From NCBI RefSeq assembly GCF_031458255.1, contig NZ_JAVDYC010000001.1, positions 5,341,001 through 5,405,000 of the forward strand: a stretch of 64,000 nucleotides of DNA, in the 5' to 3' direction. How positions within the stretch are numbered: position 1 is the first letter of the stretch; each line of letters starts with the position of its first letter. The position numbers and the translations under genes are program-made. The notes under the pieces are model-generated. The model was given only the letters and a program-made list of their open reading frames with translations. It did no database searches and was not told the origin of the DNA. This DNA is from Catenuloplanes niger (GTDB taxonomy: Bacteria > Actinomycetota > Actinomycetes > Mycobacteriales > Micromonosporaceae). This document shows positions 33,378 to 42,769 of this stretch, piece by piece.

Positions 33378-33598
33378 GTATTGTCGATTATATGACGGCG
33401 TGGGCCCGGCCGGCGGGCGCTCGGGTGGCCCGCCGTCGCGGACGTCTCGTCGGCCGGCTCCCCGTCGCGCCGGTGAAGGCCCGCCGGTCCTCGCGTCCCG
33501 TTGCGGGTGAGTCGACGGGGTGACCGCTCGGCGCGGAGAGAGTGCCGTCTGTCGATGTGGGGTGGCGGGGGGCCGGGGGAGCACTTCACCATGTCGGC

Positions 33599-34885
33599 AT
33601 GACGGCCGTGCGGCTCGACCACCTGGGGAAGGTGTTCGATGACGGGACCGTGGCCGTGGACGATCTGTCGCTGGAGGTCGCCGACGGCGAGCTGATGGTG
33701 TTGCTGGGGCCGTCCGGGTGTGGGAAGTCCACGGTGCTGCGACTGGTGGCGGGGCTGGAGACGCCGACCACGGGGCACGTGCGGTTCGGTGATCGGATCG
33801 TCGATGCGCTGCACACCCGGGACCGGAACGTGGCGATGGTCTTCCAGCACTATGCCCTCTACCCGCATCTCACGGTCGCGCAGAACATCGGGTTCCCGCT
33901 GCGGTCCGCGCCGGGCGTGGCCGAGCTGGTCGCGAGCGCGGCGGCGCGGCTCGGCCTGAGTGACGTGCTGGACCGGCGGCCCGCGCAGCTGTCCGGCGGG
34001 GAACGGCAGCTGGTGGCGATGGCCCGGGCGCTGGTCCGGCAGCCGCGCGTCTTCCTGCTCGACGAGCCGCTCGCCCACCTGGACGCCGGGTTGCGGGCCG
34101 AGCTGCGCGGCGAGGTGGCCGCGACCGCGCGCCGGGTCGGCGTGACCACGCTCTACGTGACGCACGACCAGGTGGAGGCGCTGGCCGTGGCGGACCGGGT
34201 GGCCGTGCTCCGGGACGGCGTGCTCCAGCAGGTCGGCACGCCCGGCGAGGTCTACGACGACCCGGCCACCGTGTTCGTCGCGGCGTTCCTCGGCGCGCCG
34301 CGGGCGAACCTGTTCGAGGGCGCGATCTATCCGGTCGACGGGCGGGTGGCGGTCGACCTGGGCAGTCAGGTGCTGATGCTGTCGGCCGGCGACGCGCGCA
34401 CGGCGGCGCTGCTCCGGCACGAGCGGGTCACGGTCGGTCTGCGCCCGGACGCGCTGCGGGCCACGGCGCCGGCGCCGGCGGACGGCGCCAGCCTGCGCGG
34501 CCGGGTCCGGCACGTCGAGAACCACGGGTTCGAGGGCATCGTCCACCTGGACGCGGGCGGGCTGCCGACGCCGCCCGCCCACACCATGATCGAGACCGCG
34601 GATCCCGCGCACCTCGCCGGCCTGCTGGCCGACCCACCCGAGCCCGAGCCCCGCCGTGGCGTCATCGGCCGCCTGCTCCCGCGCACCGAGCCGCGCGTCC
34701 ACTCCGGCTACGGCTTCTACCCGGCCTACGAACCACCGGCGGACGGGCGCGACACCGGCGACGGCGACCTGGTGCTCCGGTTTCCCGCCGCCGGTGGCCT
34801 CCCGCGGCCCGGCGAGACCCTGACCGTCGCCGTCGACCCGGACCGCCTGCTCCTCTTCGACTCGGCCGGCGCCCGCATCCGCTGA
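33599..34885 (+). CDS. Orphan ABC transporter ATPase (MalK/UgpC-like CUT family)
   Basis: 428 residues. Walker A is GPSGCGKST, Q-loop VFQHYALYPHL, signature LSGGERQLVAMARAL (E in place of the usual Q/M), Walker B VFLLDEPLAHLDA and H-loop YVTHDQVEALA. The C-terminal OB/TOBE region is interrupted by an insertion of about 70 residues (TADPAHLAGLLADPPEPEPRRG...HSGYGFYPAYEPPADG) before resuming VLRFPAAGG. MalK-type ATPases serve several sugar importers and are often encoded alone; no permease or binding protein is nearby. ATG at 33599 has only a distant GGGGGAG. The 220 bp upstream contains the TATTGTCGATTATA motif and no gene. Confidence 0.85.
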   Translation: MTAVRLDHLGKVFDDGTVAVDDLSLEVADGELMVLLGPSGCGKSTVLRLVAGLETPTTGHVRFGDRIVDALHTRDRNVAMVFQHYALYPHLTVAQNIGFPLRSAPGVAELVASAAARLGLSDVLDRRPAQLSGGERQLVAMARALVRQPRVFLLDEPLAHLDAGLRAELRGEVAATARRVGVTTLYVTHDQVEALAVADRVAVLRDGVLQQVGTPGEVYDDPATVFVAAFLGAPRANLFEGAIYPVDGRVAVDLGSQVLMLSAGDARTAALLRHERVTVGLRPDALRATAPAPADGASLRGRVRHVENHGFEGIVHLDAGGLPTPPAHTMIETADPAHLAGLLADPPEPEPRRGVIGRLLPRTEPRVHSGYGFYPAYEPPADGRDTGDGDLVLRFPAAGGLPRPGETLTVAVDPDRLLLFDSAGARIR

Positions 34886-35030
34886 CCACCGGCGACGGCG
34901 GTCGGCGTGACGCGGCCGGTGCCAGCGGGCAGCGTGACGCGGCCGGCGTCCGGCCGGTGCCGAGGGCCGGTCGCGACGGGAACGGGAAAGGCCCCGACCG
35001 GGTGGGAATCCCGATCAGGGCCGAGCCGGT

Positions 35031-35060
35031 GGCCGGGACCGCTGGGCAGCGGTCCCGGCC
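35031..35060 (-). terminator. Hairpin terminator of the SGNH esterase gene
   Basis: GGCCGGGACCGCT and AGCGGTCCCGGCC form a perfect 13-bp stem with a GGGC loop, eight bases beyond the stop on the minus strand. Confidence 0.85.
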
Positions 35061-35067
35061 GGGCGCG

Positions 35068-38000
35068 TCAACGGAAGTCGAACGTCGCCACGTGCGTGCT
35101 GCCGTCCCGCAGCGGGAGGCTGAACGTGCGGCAGGTGCCCGCCCAGCGCGGATCCGTCACCCAGTAGTAGGTGTACGTGTCCCGTACCTTCTCGTAGAGC
35201 AGCACCACCAGTCCGGCGTTCGCCGGTGCCGAGCCGCCGATCGTGGCGCCGGTCCGGCAGTCGACCCGGACGCTGCTCGGCGCGCCCTTGATGATGTCCA
35301 GCCCCTGGTTGCCACCGAGGCTGAACCGCATCGGCACGATGCCGCCGGGCTTGAGCTTCGTCATGCCGGCCGGCTTGACCGGTGCCTGGAAGCCGCCGAA
35401 CGCGTACCGCGTGATCGTGAACGTCCGGGTCGACGACGCGAACGACTCACCGCCGCCGCTGTCCTTGAGCGCGAGCGTGACCAGGTAGGTGCCGGGCTCC
35501 GCGTACGTGTGCGAGGCGGTGCTGCCGACCGCGGTGCTGCCGTCGCCGAAGTCCCACAGGTACTCGACGATCCGGCCGTCCGCGTCCCGGCTGCCGCGGG
35601 CGTCCACGGTGATGGTGCGCCCGGACTGCCGCGCGTCCAGTTGCGGCACCGGCAGCTTGTTCGCGATCTTCTCCTCGTCGATGACCAGCCGGGTCTCCTC
35701 GCCCTGCGGGTCCACGTCCGCGCCGTACAGCGTGACGGTCCAGGTGCCCTTCTCCGGCTTGTCGACCAGGTACGTCTCGTACGTCGGCCCGACCATGTGC
35801 CGGACGTCGGACGCGGTCGTGGTCCGGGTGATCACGCGGCCGGACGGCGACCGCAGGCTCATCACCACGTCGCTGCCGGGCCACCGGGTGGAGAAGCTGA
35901 CCGAGGTGCCGTTGTTCACCCGGTAGCTGTGCCCGATCGTCTGTCCGGGGTGGACGGAGTACGCGGTGCCCAGCGGCACCTGGTTGACCACCCCGTTGAT
36001 CGCGTCGGCGATCTTCCGGTGCCCGGACGCGGTCGGGTGGTAGGACTCGCTCTGCGCGGCCTCCCACTTCGGCGGCCAGTCGGGCGACAGGACGACGCCG
36101 TTGAGGAACGAGTCGCTGCTGCCGCTGCACAGTTCCGCACCGTTCGGCAGGTTGTAGGCGTCCACGAACTGGCTGCCCATGCTCACCGCGGCCCGGCTGA
36201 TCGCGTCGTTGAGCCGGCGGATCTGCGCGTTGATCCAGCGCTGGTCGGTCATCCGGATACCGGCGCAGAAGTTGTCGCTGAGTGAGTTGCTGCGACCGCC
36301 CTCCACGTAGAACCGCGGGTATCCGACGACGACCACCCGCGCGTACGGTGCGCGGTCACGGACCTTGTCGTAGACCTCCTGGAGCCGGGTCAGCCCGTTC
36401 GCCTGCTTCGCGGTGAGCGCCGCGAGGTCGTCCTCGACCTGGCGGGCGAACTCGCCCTCGCAGCTGTGGTCGGACCAGTCCCAGACCATCTCGTCCTTGA
36501 TGCTCTCCACGATGCACGTCTGCAGGATCGAGGAGAACCGCATGTCGTTGCCGCCGATCCCGACGGTGACCAGGTCGGTGTGCTCCGCGAGCCAGTCGAG
36601 CTGGCTCCAGCCGCTCCTCGGGTCGCTCCACGGCGCGCCGCTGGTGCTGACCGTGCGCGACTCCAGGTCGTCGATGACCGCACCGCTGCACGCGCGGAAG
36701 TAGAGGTGCATGTCCTTCGCGACGCCGTCCCGCTGCAGCAGCTTCGGGTAGGCGTTCTCCGACCGGTGGCACAGGTTGATGCCGGGCAGGTCGGTGCCGG
36801 GCGAGTAGTCGTACGCGCCCTCGCCGGACTGGAACGAGTCGCCGAGCGCCACGTACCCGTCGAGTTCCTGCTCCGGCTCCTCGATCGGCGTGGTCGGCTC
36901 CGGCGTCGTCGGTGACGGATCCGGGCCGGTGGGCGGCTTCGGCGGCGCGGGCATCCGGACGGCGCCGTGCACGGCCAGCAGCGCGGACGGCTGCGGGGAA
37001 TCGCCCCAGGCCACGCCGTAGTCCGCGATGTAGAGGCTCTTGCCGTCGGTGCCCAGGCCGGACAGGTAGTGGAAGCTGCGGGAGTCGGGGTACCAGGAGC
37101 TCTCGCTGTCTCCCACCGGCGTGCCGTAGCCGCTGGCGAACGAGCCACGCTCACCGGTGGTCTTGTGCAACCAGCCGATCTCGTTCCAGTCGTAGAAGTT
37201 CGGTGCGACGAAGAAGAGGTAGTCGCCGACGGAGATGACCTGGCCGTCCCAGTACGGGCCGTTGCCCCGGTCGGTGATGTCGCCGTCCGCGGACCAGTTG
37301 AACGCGTACGGCATCGCGGTGCGCTCGCCGGTCACGCGGTCGATCCGGTGCATCCGGCTGCGGCCCAGCGCCCACACGTAGCTGTCGTCCGCGACCACCA
37401 CGTCCAGGGCCTCCGGTACCGTGGCTAGCTGCCGGGTGGCGCCGGTGGCCAGGTCGCGGGCGAAGATCTCCTGCGAGGTGGTGAGCGGGTCGGAGCCGGT
37501 GTCCCAGTCCGCGGTGTAGAGCGTGCCGCCGGCGACGTGGACCGACCACGGGACGCCGTGGTCGTCGCTGCCGGCCACGTCGGTGAGCGTCCGGGTGGCG
37601 CCGGTCAGCGGGTCGACGCTGCGTACGCCGCACCCCTGGTCCCGCACGTAGAGCCGGCTGCCGTCGGTGCCGACCATGATCGGCTCGAAGATCGCGCCGG
37701 CGCTTCTCGGATAGGTCTCGCCGCCGAACCGCACCGCGGCGCCGGTGTCGCCGTCGGCGCAGCCCTCCTCGCCGGCCACGCCGGCGATCGTGGTGACCGC
37801 GCCCGTGGCCGGGTCGATCCGGACGACGCGCCGGTCGGCGACCGAGTAGGCCGACGCGCCGATGAACGTGAGACCGCCGAGCCTGATCAGCCCCTCGCTG
37901 GTGGCGACCGTGTCGACGACTCCGCGGACGTCCGCCGCCGGTGTCTTCCAGGACACCGGGACGGGCGCCGCGGCTGTCGTGGCTCCCGAGGCCGGGGGTG

Positions 38001-38091
38001 AGACGAACCCTGCCATGAGCACCACGACGCCCGCGGCGGAGACTCCGCCGATCAGCCGCCGGGCCATGGCAGGCCGGACCCTTCCGAACAT
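35068..38091 (-). CDS. Secreted beta-propeller / SGNH (GDSL) esterase / PKD multidomain protein
   Basis: 1007 residues. A signal peptide (MARRLIGGVSAAGVVVLMAGFVSPPASG) is followed by NHL/WD-like propeller repeats (residues 40-370, e.g. VVRIDPATGAVTTIAGVAG), a Pro/Thr linker, then an SGNH hydrolase of the SEST type: GDSFQSGEG (Ser419), GIGGND, and SYHPTASGH with the catalytic His. A C2/PPC-like sandwich and a PKD domain (DARGSRDADGRIVEYLWDFGDGS) follow, and the last domain begins APVKPAGMTKLKPGG. The enzyme is likely an extracellular esterase or lipase with carbohydrate-binding modules. ATG at 38091 has AGGCGG upstream. Confidence 0.88.
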   Translation of the reverse strand: MFGRVRPAMARRLIGGVSAAGVVVLMAGFVSPPASGATTAAAPVPVSWKTPAADVRGVVDTVATSEGLIRLGGLTFIGASAYSVADRRVVRIDPATGAVTTIAGVAGEEGCADGDTGAAVRFGGETYPRSAGAIFEPIMVGTDGSRLYVRDQGCGVRSVDPLTGATRTLTDVAGSDDHGVPWSVHVAGGTLYTADWDTGSDPLTTSQEIFARDLATGATRQLATVPEALDVVVADDSYVWALGRSRMHRIDRVTGERTAMPYAFNWSADGDITDRGNGPYWDGQVISVGDYLFFVAPNFYDWNEIGWLHKTTGERGSFASGYGTPVGDSESSWYPDSRSFHYLSGLGTDGKSLYIADYGVAWGDSPQPSALLAVHGAVRMPAPPKPPTGPDPSPTTPEPTTPIEEPEQELDGYVALGDSFQSGEGAYDYSPGTDLPGINLCHRSENAYPKLLQRDGVAKDMHLYFRACSGAVIDDLESRTVSTSGAPWSDPRSGWSQLDWLAEHTDLVTVGIGGNDMRFSSILQTCIVESIKDEMVWDWSDHSCEGEFARQVEDDLAALTAKQANGLTRLQEVYDKVRDRAPYARVVVVGYPRFYVEGGRSNSLSDNFCAGIRMTDQRWINAQIRRLNDAISRAAVSMGSQFVDAYNLPNGAELCSGSSDSFLNGVVLSPDWPPKWEAAQSESYHPTASGHRKIADAINGVVNQVPLGTAYSVHPGQTIGHSYRVNNGTSVSFSTRWPGSDVVMSLRSPSGRVITRTTTASDVRHMVGPTYETYLVDKPEKGTWTVTLYGADVDPQGEETRLVIDEEKIANKLPVPQLDARQSGRTITVDARGSRDADGRIVEYLWDFGDGSTAVGSTASHTYAEPGTYLVTLALKDSGGGESFASSTRTFTITRYAFGGFQAPVKPAGMTKLKPGGIVPMRFSLGGNQGLDIIKGAPSSVRVDCRTGATIGGSAPANAGLVVLLYEKVRDTYTYYWVTDPRWAGTCRTFSLPLRDGSTHVATFDFR

Positions 38092-38329
38092 GCACACCGC
38101 CTGTGACGTAAATGTGAACAGGCTGGCAAATCTATGAAATGTCGGAATTGTGGATAAGGTCCGTTCGGTGGAGCGGGCCTGCCCGCACGGATCATCAGGG
38201 CGGCGCGGATCGGCCATTTCCCGCGGCGATGATCGGGCGACAGACCACAGAACCAGACAAACCATCGTGGGTACGGCCGGAGCGCGCGGCCTGTGAGGAT
38301 GCCCTCCGGCGGATCTCCTCAGGAACGCC

Positions 38330-38367
38330 GGAAGGGCTCCCCGGCGCAACCAACGGGGAGCCCTTCC
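38330..38367 (-). terminator. Hairpin terminator of the PL11 lyase gene
   Basis: GGAAGGGCTCCCC and GGGGAGCCCTTCC form a perfect 13-bp stem, 12-base loop, 15 bases after the lyase stop on the minus strand. Confidence 0.85.
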
Positions 38368-38382
38368 AGCGTGTCGGCAGGG

Positions 38383-40251
38383 CTACCGGACGACGATGGC
38401 GGGCTGGGCCGGCGTGGCCATGCCCGCGCCGATGAAGAAGCTCGGGTGCGGCGGCTGGTTGTAGGCGGTGTTCTGCCAGGCGATCGCGGTGCGGTACTGC
38501 GCGTCGTGCATCAGCGTGTGGACGCGCGTGGTGGTCGGGTACGGGGTCGAGTAGATCCGCAGTGCGGTGCTGTCCGCCGTGCGCAGCACCAGCTCCTCGC
38601 GCCAGTCGCCGAGGATGTCGCCGGACAGCGACGGGTTGGCCTTGGTCGAGTTGTTGGCCACGCCGTCGCCGGTGAGCAGGCGGGTGTCGCCGGCCGTGCC
38701 GTACTTGGCGATCTTGTTGCCGTCCAGCAGCTCGCGGACCGGGTCGCCGTCCCACCAGATCAGCATGTTCGTCATCGACGGCTTGCGGCCGACGTCGGTG
38801 CCGGCGGTGTTGCGCAGGCCGGCGTCCGCGGACGACCAGGACTCGGCGCCGGGCGAGCCGGCGTAGACGTCGCCGGAGACGCCGCGGCCGTTGTCGCCGT
38901 TCGCGGCCGTCCTCCAGATGATCGCGCCGGTCCGGGCGTCGGCCATCCACATCGCCGGCTTCGTCCTGTCCTCGTCGACCTTGAAGACCTCCAGGCCGGT
39001 ACGGGCCGGGATCAGGTCGCCGACGTGCAGCGCGTCGCCGTGGCCGTTGCCGGTGTTCCACAGCTTGGCGCCGTTGTCGTCGAGCGCCATCGCGCCGTAG
39101 ACGATCTCGTCCCGGCCGTCCGCGTCCACGTCCGCGATCGACAGCTGGTGGTTGCCCTGGCCGGCGTACGCGCCGTTGCCGGACGTGTTCGTGTCGAACG
39201 TCCAGCGCTGCTTCAGCGTGCCGTCCCGGAAGTCCCAGGCGGTGATCACGGAGCGGGTGTAGTAGCCGCGCGCCATGATCAGCGACGGGCGGGAGCCGTC
39301 CAGGTACGCGGTCCCGGCCAGGAACCGGTCCACCCGGTTGCCGTACGAGTCGCCCCAGGCCGAGACCGTGCCGCGCGGCGGGACGAAGTTCACGGTGGAC
39401 AGTGCGGCGCCGGTCTGCCCGTCGAAGACGGTCAGGAACTCCGGGCCGGCCAGCACGTAACCGGACGCGTTGCGGTGGTCGGCCGTGGCGGAGCCGATCA
39501 CCCGGCCGGCGCCGTCGACCGTGCCGTCCGCGGTCTTCATCGCGACCTCGGACCGGCCGTCGCCGTCGTAGTCGTACACCTGGAACTGGGTGTAGTGCGC
39601 GCCGGCCCGGATGTTGCGGCCCAGGTCGATCCGCCACAGGCGCCGGCCCTGCAGCGTGTACGCGTCGACGTACACGTTGCCGGTCACGCCGGCCTGCGAG
39701 TTGTCCTTGGAGTTGGACGGGTCCCACTTGACCACGAACTCGTAGTCGCCGTCGCCGTCCAGGTCGCCGACGGAGGCGTCGTTCGCGGAGTAGGTGTAGC
39801 CGTTCCCGGCCGGCGGCACGGACAGCTTCACGTCCAGGTGGCCGCCGCCGAACGTCAGCGAGGCCGGCGACGCCGCCTGCGCCACGCCGTTCAGCACGGC
39901 CCGGACGGTGTACGACGCGGTGGCCGCCGCGCCCCGGTCCAGAACGTTCGTGGCGCTCGTGGTGGTGATCCGGGTGCCGTCGCGGTAGACGTCGAACGTC
40001 ACCGCGGCCGGTTCGGTGCCGAGCAGACGCCAGCTGACCAGGTTGTCGGCGCCGGTCCGGACGCTGACCACGCCGCGGTCGAGGTCCTCCATCTGCCGGC
40101 CGGTGGCGGCCGCCGCCGTAGCCGTGGGCGCGGCTTCGGTGGCGGCCTGGGACGGCGCGACGAAGTAGGCGACCGCACCGGCGGCGATCACCCCGGCGGC
40201 GCCGAAGACCGCGATCTCGCGTACCCGGCGGGGCCCTGTGGTGGTGGTCAT
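38383..40251 (-). CDS. Secreted rhamnogalacturonan lyase, polysaccharide lyase family 11
   Basis: 622 residues. After a signal segment (AVFGAAGVIAAGAVAYFVAPSQA) comes the PL11 arrangement: QMEDLDRGVVSV and LVSWRLLGTEP, a fibronectin-like start, then an eight-bladed propeller with calcium loops DGDGDYEFVVKWDPSNSKDN, DYDGDGRSEVAMKTADGT and DVDADGRDEIVYGAM, and the Asn/His-rich HGDALHVGD and GDWREELVLR. PL11 enzymes cleave the rhamnose-galacturonate backbone of pectin by beta-elimination, typical of plant-debris actinomycetes. No carbohydrate-binding module or linked sugar gene is adjacent other than the upstream-encoded ABC ATPase. Confidence 0.95.
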   Translation of the reverse strand: MTTTTGPRRVREIAVFGAAGVIAAGAVAYFVAPSQAATEAAPTATAAAATGRQMEDLDRGVVSVRTGADNLVSWRLLGTEPAAVTFDVYRDGTRITTTSATNVLDRGAAATASYTVRAVLNGVAQAASPASLTFGGGHLDVKLSVPPAGNGYTYSANDASVGDLDGDGDYEFVVKWDPSNSKDNSQAGVTGNVYVDAYTLQGRRLWRIDLGRNIRAGAHYTQFQVYDYDGDGRSEVAMKTADGTVDGAGRVIGSATADHRNASGYVLAGPEFLTVFDGQTGAALSTVNFVPPRGTVSAWGDSYGNRVDRFLAGTAYLDGSRPSLIMARGYYTRSVITAWDFRDGTLKQRWTFDTNTSGNGAYAGQGNHQLSIADVDADGRDEIVYGAMALDDNGAKLWNTGNGHGDALHVGDLIPARTGLEVFKVDEDRTKPAMWMADARTGAIIWRTAANGDNGRGVSGDVYAGSPGAESWSSADAGLRNTAGTDVGRKPSMTNMLIWWDGDPVRELLDGNKIAKYGTAGDTRLLTGDGVANNSTKANPSLSGDILGDWREELVLRTADSTALRIYSTPYPTTTRVHTLMHDAQYRTAIAWQNTAYNQPPHPSFFIGAGMATPAQPAIVVR

Positions 40252-40428
40252 CGATCATCCCTATCCGTGGAGCGCGCGCGACTCCGGCCGGTCAGTCGCA
40301 CGCGGTGGGCGGCGGAGCGACATAGTGGGTGAATCTGGGCGTACGTCGCTCGCCACGGCAGAACGTTAGCGGCCAACATCAACAACGGCGGGAAGTTAAA
40401 AGGTACTTAAGGGAAGGATCACGCTGGT

Positions 40429-41778
40429 CTAAACCGCGATCGCGAGCCGGTCCAGCGCGGCGCCCAGCTCGGTCGCGTACTCGGTGGAGATCGAGCCCTC
40501 GCGCAGCCGGTCGCCCACCTTCACGTGCAGGTTGCGCACCTGGGGCGCCAGGTCGGTCACGCCGCCCGCGGTCAGGTTCGCCTCCAGGTTCCGCACCAGG
40601 TTGCGCAGGTCCCGGCCGGCCTCCGCGGTGATCTCGCCGCGCGCCACGCCGTCGTCCAGGATGTGCCCGAGCGCGGCCATCGCCTCGCGCACGGTCGGCA
40701 CCGGCGCGGTCGCGCTGGCCGGCGCCGGAACCGGGACGTGCCGCGGGGACGCCGGCGCCGGCGCCGGCGTGGTCGCCGCCGCGGTCGCCGGGGCCCGCGA
40801 GTCCGGCGCGGCCGGTGCGGACGGCGCGGCCAGGCCGGCGTCGTCCGGCGGGCGCAGCAGCGTGCCGGCGACCAGCGCGGCGGAGACGGCCGCGACCGCC
40901 ATCAGCGCGCCGGCCGCGAGCAGCGCCACCCGGCGGCGTCCCCGCGGCGGGGCCGGCACCGGCAGCAGCGCGCGCAGCGACGCGGCCAGCTGGTGCGCGG
41001 TCGGCCGGGCCCGGGGGTCCCGGTCCAGGCAGCGCAGGCAGATCGCGGCCACGTCGTCCGGCAGCCCGTCGACCGGCGGCGCCGCCGTACCGGCCAGCGC
41101 CTCGGTCAGGTCGTCCCAGGTCTCCGCCGGGTACGGCACCCGGCCGGTGACGGTCTCGTAGAGCAGCACGCCCAGCGAGTACACGTCCGTGGCGGGCTGC
41201 GCCGGCGTCCCGTCCAGCCGTTCCGGCGCCACGTACGCCGGCGTGCCGAACGTGTCGCCCTCCTCGTCCTCGTCCGGCGCGCCCACGTGCGTGGCGATGC
41301 CGAAGTCGAGCACCTTCGCGCCGAGCGCGGTCAGCATGACGTTGGCCGGTGTCACGTCCCGGTGCACGATGCCGAGCCGGTGCGCGGCCGCGAGTGCCTC
41401 CGCCACCTCGGCGCAGACCCGCACCGCGTGGTCGCGGTCCAGCGGGCCCTGGACCAGCCGCGCCTCCAGCACCTCGCCGTGCAGCAGCTCCATCACCACG
41501 AACGCGGTGACCGTACCGTCCGGGTCGATCTCCTCGCCGTAGTCGTGCACCGCGGTGACGTGCGGGTGGACGAACGCGGCGGCGGCCCGCGCCTCCTGCC
41601 GGACCAGCGAGCGGAAGCGGGCGTCCGCGGCGAGCGAGGCGGCCAGCACCTTCAGTGCCACCGTGCGGTCGAGAACCTCGTCGTGCGCGCGCCAGATCAC
41701 CGACATGCCGCCGGAGCCGATTCGATCGATGATGCGATACCTGCGGGCCAGCAGCCCGCCGGGGTGCAGCGAGGGCAT
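40429..41778 (-). CDS. Ser/Thr protein kinase (PknB-like Hanks type) with one membrane helix
   Basis: 449 residues. Kinase domain 12-275: glycine loop IGSGGMSVIW, Lys43 in VALKVLAA, VVMELLHGE hinge, catalytic loop HRDVTPANVML (Asp141, Asn146, with Thr143 where most such kinases have Lys), DFG at 158-160, and APERLDG. A membrane helix (VALLAAGALMAVAAVSAALVAGTLL, about 293-317) separates an Ala/Pro-rich linker and an extracytoplasmic helical domain (REAMAALGHILDDGVARGEI, then DLRNLVRNLEANL). No PASTA repeats are present. Substrates are unknown. It is divergent from the patatin gene. Confidence 0.88.
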   Translation of the reverse strand: MPSLHPGGLLARRYRIIDRIGSGGMSVIWRAHDEVLDRTVALKVLAASLAADARFRSLVRQEARAAAAFVHPHVTAVHDYGEEIDPDGTVTAFVVMELLHGEVLEARLVQGPLDRDHAVRVCAEVAEALAAAHRLGIVHRDVTPANVMLTALGAKVLDFGIATHVGAPDEDEEGDTFGTPAYVAPERLDGTPAQPATDVYSLGVLLYETVTGRVPYPAETWDDLTEALAGTAAPPVDGLPDDVAAICLRCLDRDPRARPTAHQLAASLRALLPVPAPPRGRRRVALLAAGALMAVAAVSAALVAGTLLRPPDDAGLAAPSAPAAPDSRAPATAAATTPAPAPASPRHVPVPAPASATAPVPTVREAMAALGHILDDGVARGEITAEAGRDLRNLVRNLEANLTAGGVTDLAPQVRNLHVKVGDRLREGSISTEYATELGAALDRLAIAV

Positions 41779-41927
41779 CTCTCACACCTGATCACCTGGT
41801 CGGGACAAGCGGATACATCAGGCTGCGCGAATCCGAACGTGTTGTCAACGGGACGTTACGCGGGCGGACGTACCGTGCGAAACGGGCGGCCCCGGTCCGC
41901 GAGCGACGACATGTAAGGATGTTTCCC

Positions 41928-42764
41928 ATGGTCAACGGCCCGGTCGCGTTCGTGCTAGGCGGTGGCGGCGTGCTCGGCGCCGTCGAGGTGGGCATGCTGC
42001 GTGCCCTGTTCCGCGCCGGGTTCACGCCCGACCTGGTGGTGGGCACGTCGATCGGCGCGGTCAACGGCGCGCTGGTCGCGGCCGACCCCACCGAGTCGGT
42101 CACCGACCGGCTGGTCCGGCTCTGGGCGTCGCCGGAGGCCGGCGAGGTCTACGGCGACTCGCTCGCCCGGCAGCTGCGCCGGTTCGCGGCCCGCACCCAC
42201 CTGCACTCGCCGACGCCGCTGCGCCGGCTGCTGGAGCGCGAGCTCGGCGAGCAGACCACGTTCGAGGAGCTGCGGGTGCCGTTCCGGTGCTGCGCGGCCA
42301 GCATCGAACGGGCCGCGGAGCACTGGTTCACCACGGGGCCGCTGGTCCGCGCGGTGCTCGCGTCCGCGTCCGTGCCCGGCCTGCTGCCGCCGTCCGAGAT
42401 CGACGGCGAGCACTACGTGGACGGCGGCATCGTCAACTCGATCCCGGTCGACGAGGCGGTGCGCTGCGGTGCAAAGCTCATCTTCGTGCTGCAGGTGGGC
42501 CGGATCGAGCGGGCGCTGGTCGCGCCGCGCCGCCCGTGGGAGGTGGCGCAGGTGGCGTTCGAGATCGCCCGGCGGCACCGGTTCGCGCGCGAGATGGCGT
42601 CGCTGCCCGACGACGTGGCGGTGCACGTGCTGCCCACCGGGGGCGGCGAGCCGCGGGACGACAGCCCCTGGGCATACCGCGACATGGCCGCGGCCGGCCG
42701 CCGGATCAGCCGTGCCTACACCGCGTCCCGCCGTTACCTGCAGGCCAACGTGAAGACGGAGTAG
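41928..42764 (+). CDS. Patatin-like phospholipase (RssA/NTE type)
   Basis: 278 residues. The oxyanion motif GGGGVLGAVEVG, nucleophile elbow GTSIG (Ser about residue 41) and the dyad Asp in DGGIVNSIPVDEA are all intact, so it is predicted to be an active lipid acyl hydrolase. The C-terminal part (FEIARRHRFAREMASLPDDV) matches the actinobacterial RssA-like subfamily. ATG at 41928 is preferred because AAGGA lies eight bases upstream; ATG at 41919 overlaps that site. The acyltransferase gene follows after five bases, so deacylation and reacylation of a lipid may be coupled. Confidence 0.88.
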   Translation: MVNGPVAFVLGGGGVLGAVEVGMLRALFRAGFTPDLVVGTSIGAVNGALVAADPTESVTDRLVRLWASPEAGEVYGDSLARQLRRFAARTHLHSPTPLRRLLERELGEQTTFEELRVPFRCCAASIERAAEHWFTTGPLVRAVLASASVPGLLPPSEIDGEHYVDGGIVNSIPVDEAVRCGAKLIFVLQVGRIERALVAPRRPWEVAQVAFEIARRHRFAREMASLPDDVAVHVLPTGGGEPRDDSPWAYRDMAAAGRRISRAYTASRRYLQANVKTE

Positions 42765-42769
42765 ACCGC

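Noticed and set aside
41911-41921. ATG at 41919 as the patatin start
   Set aside because: It overlaps the AAGGA ribosome site, which is better spaced for ATG 41928.
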